A stretch of DNA of 64,000 bases. Source: Desulfoscipio geothermicus (GTDB lineage: Bacteria > Bacillota > Desulfotomaculia > Desulfotomaculales > Desulfallaceae). The notes below the pieces were generated by a model. That model did not search any database. It was not told where the DNA came from and was given only the letters and a program-made list of their open reading frames with translations. Shown piece by piece: positions 59,954-64,000 of the stretch. The translations under genes and the position numbers were made by a program. The stretch spans positions 99,554 to 163,553 of the forward strand of contig JAENZP010000009.1 in the NCBI GenBank assembly GCA_016841205.1, read 5' to 3'. Position 1 is the first letter of the stretch. Every line of letters starts with the position of its first letter.

Positions 59954-60559
59954 TTAGTCTACATAATATCTTACTCTAAATTTTACGCCAATTTGGTCAG
60001 CTATGACTCTGCAGGTCTGAATGTCCTTTGTGTTTATTACATCTACTACAGTCAAAACAACCTTGGGAACATGTTTTTTGCACTGAATAGCAAAATTAAT
60101 TAACGCATCGAAAGCAATGTCTCCGTACACTGACTTGCACATAGCCTGGTAACTATCTTTATTACTGGCATTCATGCTGATCGAAATAATATCCACACAG
60201 CCTTCTAATAGCGGAGTGATATCTCGTCCGAATATAAGGTTGGCTTGACCATTTGTGTTGATACGAATGGGGATATTATGAGTTGGTTTAACTTTCTTAC
60301 ATATCTCTATAATATCCATGGTACGCATCATGGGCTCACCATAGCCGCAAAATACCAGTTCTTGATATCTGGAGAGATCCCGTTTTTGAATAGCCGTCAT
60401 AATTTCATCCACGGTGGGTTCGCGGTCAAGCCATAGATTGTTAGCGCTACCGACTCCGTCTGATTTGTTACGTACGCAAAAAGAACAATTGTTGCTACAA
60501 CGGTTAGTAATATTAAGGTACAAGGAATTTCCGACTTGATAAGTTATGGTCATTGACAT
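59954..60559 (-). CDS. Radical SAM protein (TatD-linked family)
   Basis: 201 residues, short for radical SAM. The cluster motif NRCSNNCSFCVRN (CxxxCxxC) is intact, with FCGYGEPMMR (SAM-binding GGE-like motif) and IRINTNGQANL following. The length and motif fit the family of short radical SAM proteins found linked to TatD nucleases, whose activity is unknown. The C-terminus (KFRVRYYVD) is complete, so it is not a truncated larger protein. No TatD gene is next to it. Confidence 0.82.
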   Translation of the reverse strand: MSMTITYQVGNSLYLNITNRCSNNCSFCVRNKSDGVGSANNLWLDREPTVDEIMTAIQKRDLSRYQELVFCGYGEPMMRTMDIIEICKKVKPTHNIPIRINTNGQANLIFGRDITPLLEGCVDIISISMNASNKDSYQAMCKSVYGDIAFDALINFAIQCKKHVPKVVLTVVDVINTKDIQTCRVIADQIGVKFRVRYYVD

Positions 60560-60819
60560 TCTAAACGCTCCTATCTATAATGAACAACATTTCTATCATC
60601 CTGACTGCCAAAAGTCTGCTCTCTTGCTGTAAATAAGCCTGGCGAAATGAGTGCCGTTTTTCGAAAGGGCCAATGAAAAGTCCGGCGAATTGTTATAATA
60701 TTCGTTGGATGCCGTGGATGTTCCTGTATAGTACTAAGGAACAATTAGGTTTCTTGCACGTCTTTATTATGAACAATATTTTATCATGTATTTAAAAAAT
60801 AGATTTAGGAAGTTATCGT

Positions 60820-61506
60820 ATGAGATATAAGGTTCTGATCATATTTACCCTTATTTTGTTTATATTGGGCTTGGCAGCTTGTAGTATTCAACAAAATAAT
60901 AAAGGAGAAAAGGTGATCCCTGAAAATGGAACAAAAGGGACAAATTCTTCAAGTTCCAGCCATTCACAGAATACTGGCACGGATAATAGCGGTCAGGAAA
61001 ATATTGAAAGTATTATATGTACCAGGGCCACAGAAGTTCTTGGTTTAATAAAGGTTAAAGATATGGAAAAACTTTCTGAAACAGTTCACCCTGACAAAGG
61101 GGTTCGTTTTTCTCCTTACGGGTATGTAAATACGAAATCCGACCTTGTGATTACTGCAGATGAGATAAAGAAACTACCATCTGATAATACTGTCTTTGTC
61201 TGGGGAAGCTATGATGGTTCAGGAGAACTGATAGAACTGAGTTTTGAGAATTATTTTAACAAATTTGTGTACGATAAAGACTTTTTGAATGCTAAAGAAG
61301 TAGGGTATAACAAAATTCTGGGTAAGGGTAATAGCCAGATTAACATCTCCGAGGTATATCCTAAGGCGAAATTTGTTGAGTACTACTTCCCGGGTTTTGA
61401 ACCAAAATATGAGGGGATGGATTGGGAAAGTATAAGGCTGGTCTTTGAGAAAAAAGATTCCGTGTGGTATCTTGTGGGTATAATCCATGATCAGTGGACG
61501 ATTTAA
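60820..61506 (+). CDS. Hypothetical lipoprotein
   Basis: 228 residues. Lipobox LAACSI near residue 21, then a Ser/Asn-rich linker (NSSSSSHSQNTGTDNSGQ, about 42-62), then a compact domain (about 65-228) of alternating strands and helices, for example LIKVKDMEKLSETVHPDKGVRF. No family recognised. The ribosome site is weak. Codon use is AT-rich like the following gltX. Confidence 0.65.
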   Translation: MRYKVLIIFTLILFILGLAACSIQQNNKGEKVIPENGTKGTNSSSSSHSQNTGTDNSGQENIESIICTRATEVLGLIKVKDMEKLSETVHPDKGVRFSPYGYVNTKSDLVITADEIKKLPSDNTVFVWGSYDGSGELIELSFENYFNKFVYDKDFLNAKEVGYNKILGKGNSQINISEVYPKAKFVEYYFPGFEPKYEGMDWESIRLVFEKKDSVWYLVGIIHDQWTI

Positions 61507-61590
61507 GCTTCCGGAGACAGCGAACGGGGGGAAACGAAAGGAAAATTATCGGTTATAAAAAAAAATTGTTTAAAAATTATCTAATAGGTG

Positions 61591-61646
61591 TATAATTTAC
61601 ATGGACGGTTCTTTGTTTTAGTGACAAAAGAAGCCGTCTTTAATTT
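61591..61646 (+). promoter_or_regulatory. Promoter-proximal hairpin before gltX (possible attenuator or terminator)
   Basis: A -10-like TATAAT (61591-61596) is followed by a hairpin: GACGG (61604-61608) with CCGTC (61634-61638), inner TTCTTT (61609-61614) with AAAGAA (61627-61632), bulged bases, then a T-rich tail. It may end the lipoprotein transcript or, if gltX starts at the -10 here, act as a 5' attenuator. No T-box motif was seen. Confidence 0.5.
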
Positions 61647-61672
61647 TATTACAATGAGAATGAGGGAAAATT

Positions 61673-63322
61673 ATGAATTATAAGAAGTTAGCGGATTTAC
61701 TTTTCCCAGACATAACGAAAACATTAGATTATTATGAAAAAACCGTATTTCCCAATAGAGACTTAAGCGAGGAAGCAAAAGTCACTAGATTAGCACCAAG
61801 TCCTACCGGATTTATTCACCTTGGCAATCTATACGGCGCCTTCGTAGATGAACGTTTAGCCCACCAAAGCAAAGGGATATTTATACTGCGCATAGAAGAT
61901 ACAGATGAAAAACGCAAGGTTGAGGGAGCAGTTAAAACTATTATCACCTCCTTGGCATACTTTGACTTAAAGTTTGACGAAGGAGCAAGCATTAATGGGG
62001 AATTAGGAGATTATGGACCATATTTTCAAAGTAATCGTAAAGTGATTTATCAAACTGTAGCTAAATATTTAGTTGAGATTGGCAGAGCGTACCCTTGCTT
62101 TTGTACAGAGGAAGAATTAGGGGAAATAAGAAAACAGCAAGCAGCTGCCAATGTTAACACGGGGTATTATGGTAAATGGGCTAGAGATAGAAGTTTATCC
62201 CTGGATGAAGTACAAATAAATTTAAAAAATAATAAAAGTTTTGTCCTTCGATTGAAATCAATAGGGGATCAAGAAACCACATTTGAAATAAATGATGCTA
62301 TCAGAGGTAGCCTCTCATTACCTGTAAATTATCAGGATGTAGTTATTTTAAAGGCTAATGGAATACCTACCTATCATTTTGCCCATGTGGTAGATGACCA
62401 CCTAATGAGAGTTACCCACGTAGTAAGGGGGGAAGAATGGCTTTCAACCTTGCCGATACATTTTGAAATATTTAAGACATTAGATTGGGAGTTGCCGGTA
62501 TACTGTCATACAGCGCACTTAATGAAAATAGACAACGAAGTGAAAAGAAAGCTATCAAAAAGAAAAGATCCGGAATTGGGATTAGAGTATTACATGAAAT
62601 TAGGCTATCATCCGGTCGCAGTTAGAGAATATCTGCTGACGATTTTAAATTCTAATTTCGAAGAGTGGAGAAATGAAAATTCAGACAGTAGTACAGATGA
62701 CTTCCAATTTGCATTAAATAAAATGAGCAATTCCGGTGCTTTATTTGACTTAAATAAACTTAATGATATTAGCAAAAATGTTTTGTTAAAAATTCCAGTG
62801 GAAGAAATTTATGATTTTCTGCTTAGATGGGCTAAGGATTATAAAGAAGAAATAGTTAATTCTTTGATTCATCATAAGGATGCTGTATTAAAATTGCTGT
62901 CTATAGGCAGAGATTCTGCTAAGCCACGTAAAGATTTAATATATTGCGAACAAATTTTTGGATTTATTAGCTATTTCTTTGACGATTATTTTAAAGTGGT
63001 CGATAAGTATCCTGAAAATATAGAGTACACGGAAGCTAAAAAATTACTGGAAGCATACTTGGAAACTTATGATCATAGCGATAACCAAAGCCAATGGTTT
63101 GATAAAATTAGAGTAATAGCAACAAAAAATGGATACGCGGCCAAACCAAAAGACTTTAAAAAAAATCCTGAAATATACAAGGGCGATGTTGGGAATGTAA
63201 GTACTGTAATTAGAATAGCCATTGTTGGCCGTAGCTCTTCACCGGATCTTTGGGAGCTTCAACAAATTATGGGCGAAGAAAAAATCAGGAAAAGAATACA
63301 AAGTTTGATCACTCTTAATTAA
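61673..63322 (+). CDS. gltX: Glutamyl-tRNA synthetase
   Basis: 549 residues, near the clostridial GluRS length. The HIGH-type motif is in RLAPSPTGFIHLGNLYGAF, the KMSKS loop is KLSKRKDPELG near residue 300, and the zinc-like CFCTEEELGEIRKQQ near 140 is partly kept. Codon use is strongly AT-rich compared with the neighbourhood, and the anticodon-binding half is unlike standard bacterial GluRS. It may be a second, laterally gained copy. Glutaminyl- or glutamylating variants cannot be excluded. Confidence 0.9.
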   Translation: MNYKKLADLLFPDITKTLDYYEKTVFPNRDLSEEAKVTRLAPSPTGFIHLGNLYGAFVDERLAHQSKGIFILRIEDTDEKRKVEGAVKTIITSLAYFDLKFDEGASINGELGDYGPYFQSNRKVIYQTVAKYLVEIGRAYPCFCTEEELGEIRKQQAAANVNTGYYGKWARDRSLSLDEVQINLKNNKSFVLRLKSIGDQETTFEINDAIRGSLSLPVNYQDVVILKANGIPTYHFAHVVDDHLMRVTHVVRGEEWLSTLPIHFEIFKTLDWELPVYCHTAHLMKIDNEVKRKLSKRKDPELGLEYYMKLGYHPVAVREYLLTILNSNFEEWRNENSDSSTDDFQFALNKMSNSGALFDLNKLNDISKNVLLKIPVEEIYDFLLRWAKDYKEEIVNSLIHHKDAVLKLLSIGRDSAKPRKDLIYCEQIFGFISYFFDDYFKVVDKYPENIEYTEAKKLLEAYLETYDHSDNQSQWFDKIRVIATKNGYAAKPKDFKKNPEIYKGDVGNVSTVIRIAIVGRSSSPDLWELQQIMGEEKIRKRIQSLITLN

Positions 63323-63376
63323 TATCTACCTTGCGGGATATCATATAAGCATAAAATGCTTTAGGAGGCGGATTTA

Positions 63377-63766
63377 ATGACTGACATTGAAGTTTTAGTT
63401 AGGGAAAAGTTTGTTTCCCTTAAAAATCGGGCCAGTGATGCTCTGGCTGAGAGAAACCCCCAGTTATATTCTTTGTTGGACATGTATTTTTCAGGAAAAA
63501 AGTACAGCATTGGTATGCAAATTACGGAGGATGGCCAAAAAGCGGGTGATTTTACAATACATGCCGAGGGCTTAAAAATTACTGAAGTGCAAAGTGGAGT
63601 GTTGGCTCCGGAAGTGCCGCATCCATTTGGAGTAATTAAACCATATGTGATTATTGAAAGGGATATATTTGAGCAAATACTTCAAGACGAAAATGGCTTT
63701 ATTAATGAACCTTTTGCTTTGATGCGGAAGTATATGGCGGATATTACGATCAAGTTTATGAGATGA
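63377..63766 (+). CDS. Hypothetical protein
   Basis: 129 residues, soluble, acidic. A central alternating pattern (KKYSIGMQITEDGQKAGDFTIHAEGLKI) with a helical C-terminus (EPFALMRKYMADITIKFMR) could be a small ligand-binding or SCP2-like fold, but no family can be named. ATG 63377 follows GGAGGC. It lies 54 bases after gltX with similar spacing, possibly a shared transcript. Confidence 0.6.
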   Translation: MTDIEVLVREKFVSLKNRASDALAERNPQLYSLLDMYFSGKKYSIGMQITEDGQKAGDFTIHAEGLKITEVQSGVLAPEVPHPFGVIKPYVIIERDIFEQILQDENGFINEPFALMRKYMADITIKFMR

Positions 63767-64000
63767 TTTTTGGATATCATCTCCCTGCCTCTAACTGATA
63801 TATTTGTACAGATTGTGGTAATATACTAGTAAATTACAAACCATTTATTAAAAGGTTTTGCCACCAGTGCGGGAGCCCTGGCTTATATGCGTGATATGAA
63901 ACGTGCATTTAGTGACTTAGCTTGGCGCATGTGGTGCCAAAGTGATAATTAGGGCTTGCTGAACGGTCTCATTATTTCAACTAAATCACTAAAAATATCA
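63767..64000. other. Terminal intergenic sequence
   Basis: About 230 bases to the window edge. Plus-strand text TSAGALAYMRDMKRAFSDLA (about 63862-63921) ends at a stop and looks like the tail of a broken gene. No intact gene seen. Confidence 0.3.

Noticed and set aside
61600..61672. T-box leader before gltX
   Set aside because: No T-box (TGGNACCGCG-type) sequence or long specifier-loop leader; only a simple hairpin is present.

Overview
The window looks like chromosome of an anaerobic, spore-forming Gram-positive sulfate reducer or relative (Desulfotomaculum/Peptococcaceae type). The grounds are gene content and codon style, not a search: ftsEX-ctp-minJ order, YhcN-type sporulation lipoprotein, YitT, split transketolase, AdhE, FmdE, a Tat-exported [FeFe]-hydrogenase with NrfD/HybA-like partners, a CIRCE operator, and strong AGGAGG-type ribosome binding sites throughout. 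No rRNA, tRNA or CRISPR array was seen.

Layout. 0-9 kb: rubredoxin/ferritin-like gene (cut by the window edge), YitT, both transketolase halves, then the cell-division/peptidoglycan block ftsE-ftsX-EnvC-like-CtpA-MinJ-like. 9-23 kb: a CooT-type nickel protein behind a structured, terminator-ended leader, an XTP pyrophosphatase-SIR2 pair, UDG, a glutamine-rich sugar-binding-like lipoprotein, a GH18 enzyme, larB, MscS, a BON protein and adhE. 23-31 kb: a decayed and rearranged locus holding a stripped copy of a sigma-54 activator, a dead IS1634-like transposase, a dead permease start, OadG, a frameshifted biotin carrier and intact OadB, followed by an intact permease and an intact CBS-PAS-sigma54 activator that match the ruins. 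31-45 kb: lipoproteins, FmdE, CIRCE-controlled htpG, a UppS-like enzyme, a zinc-ribbon Ser/Thr kinase, an amidase, and an Agr-type quorum-sensing cassette (two tandemly duplicated membrane proteins, AgrB, AgrD, histidine kinase).

45.6-54.1 kb holds the most interesting system: an 11-gene, tightly overlapping operon in which three genes are interrupted by in-frame TGA codons. Each is restored to a full-length family member by reading TGA as selenocysteine, and each TGA is followed by a bacterial-SECIS-like hairpin. The three are a thioredoxin-like protein (U-P-G-C), an ABC permease, and a MerB (organomercurial lyase)-like protein with Sec at the catalytic Cys159 region. The neighbours are a double-cubane-cluster reductase with its ATP-dependent activase, a DUF318/ArsP-like efflux permease, a small protein ending in Cys-Cys, two substrate-binding proteins, an ATPase and a DsrE-like protein. 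This corresponds to what I recall as the selenocysteine-assisted organometallic (SAO) gene set. A plausible reading is import or sensing of a thiophilic (organo)metal compound, C-metal bond cleavage by the lyase, redox chemistry by the double-cubane enzyme, and efflux. Conventional gene calling would truncate or split all three selenoproteins.

54-59 kb (minus strand): tatA-tatC-[FeFe]-hydrogenase-ferredoxin-NrfD, an extracytoplasmic hydrogen-oxidising module. 59-64 kb: a feature-poor stretch with inverted repeats, a TatD-linked radical SAM protein, a lipoprotein, an AT-rich glutamyl-tRNA synthetase and a hypothetical protein.
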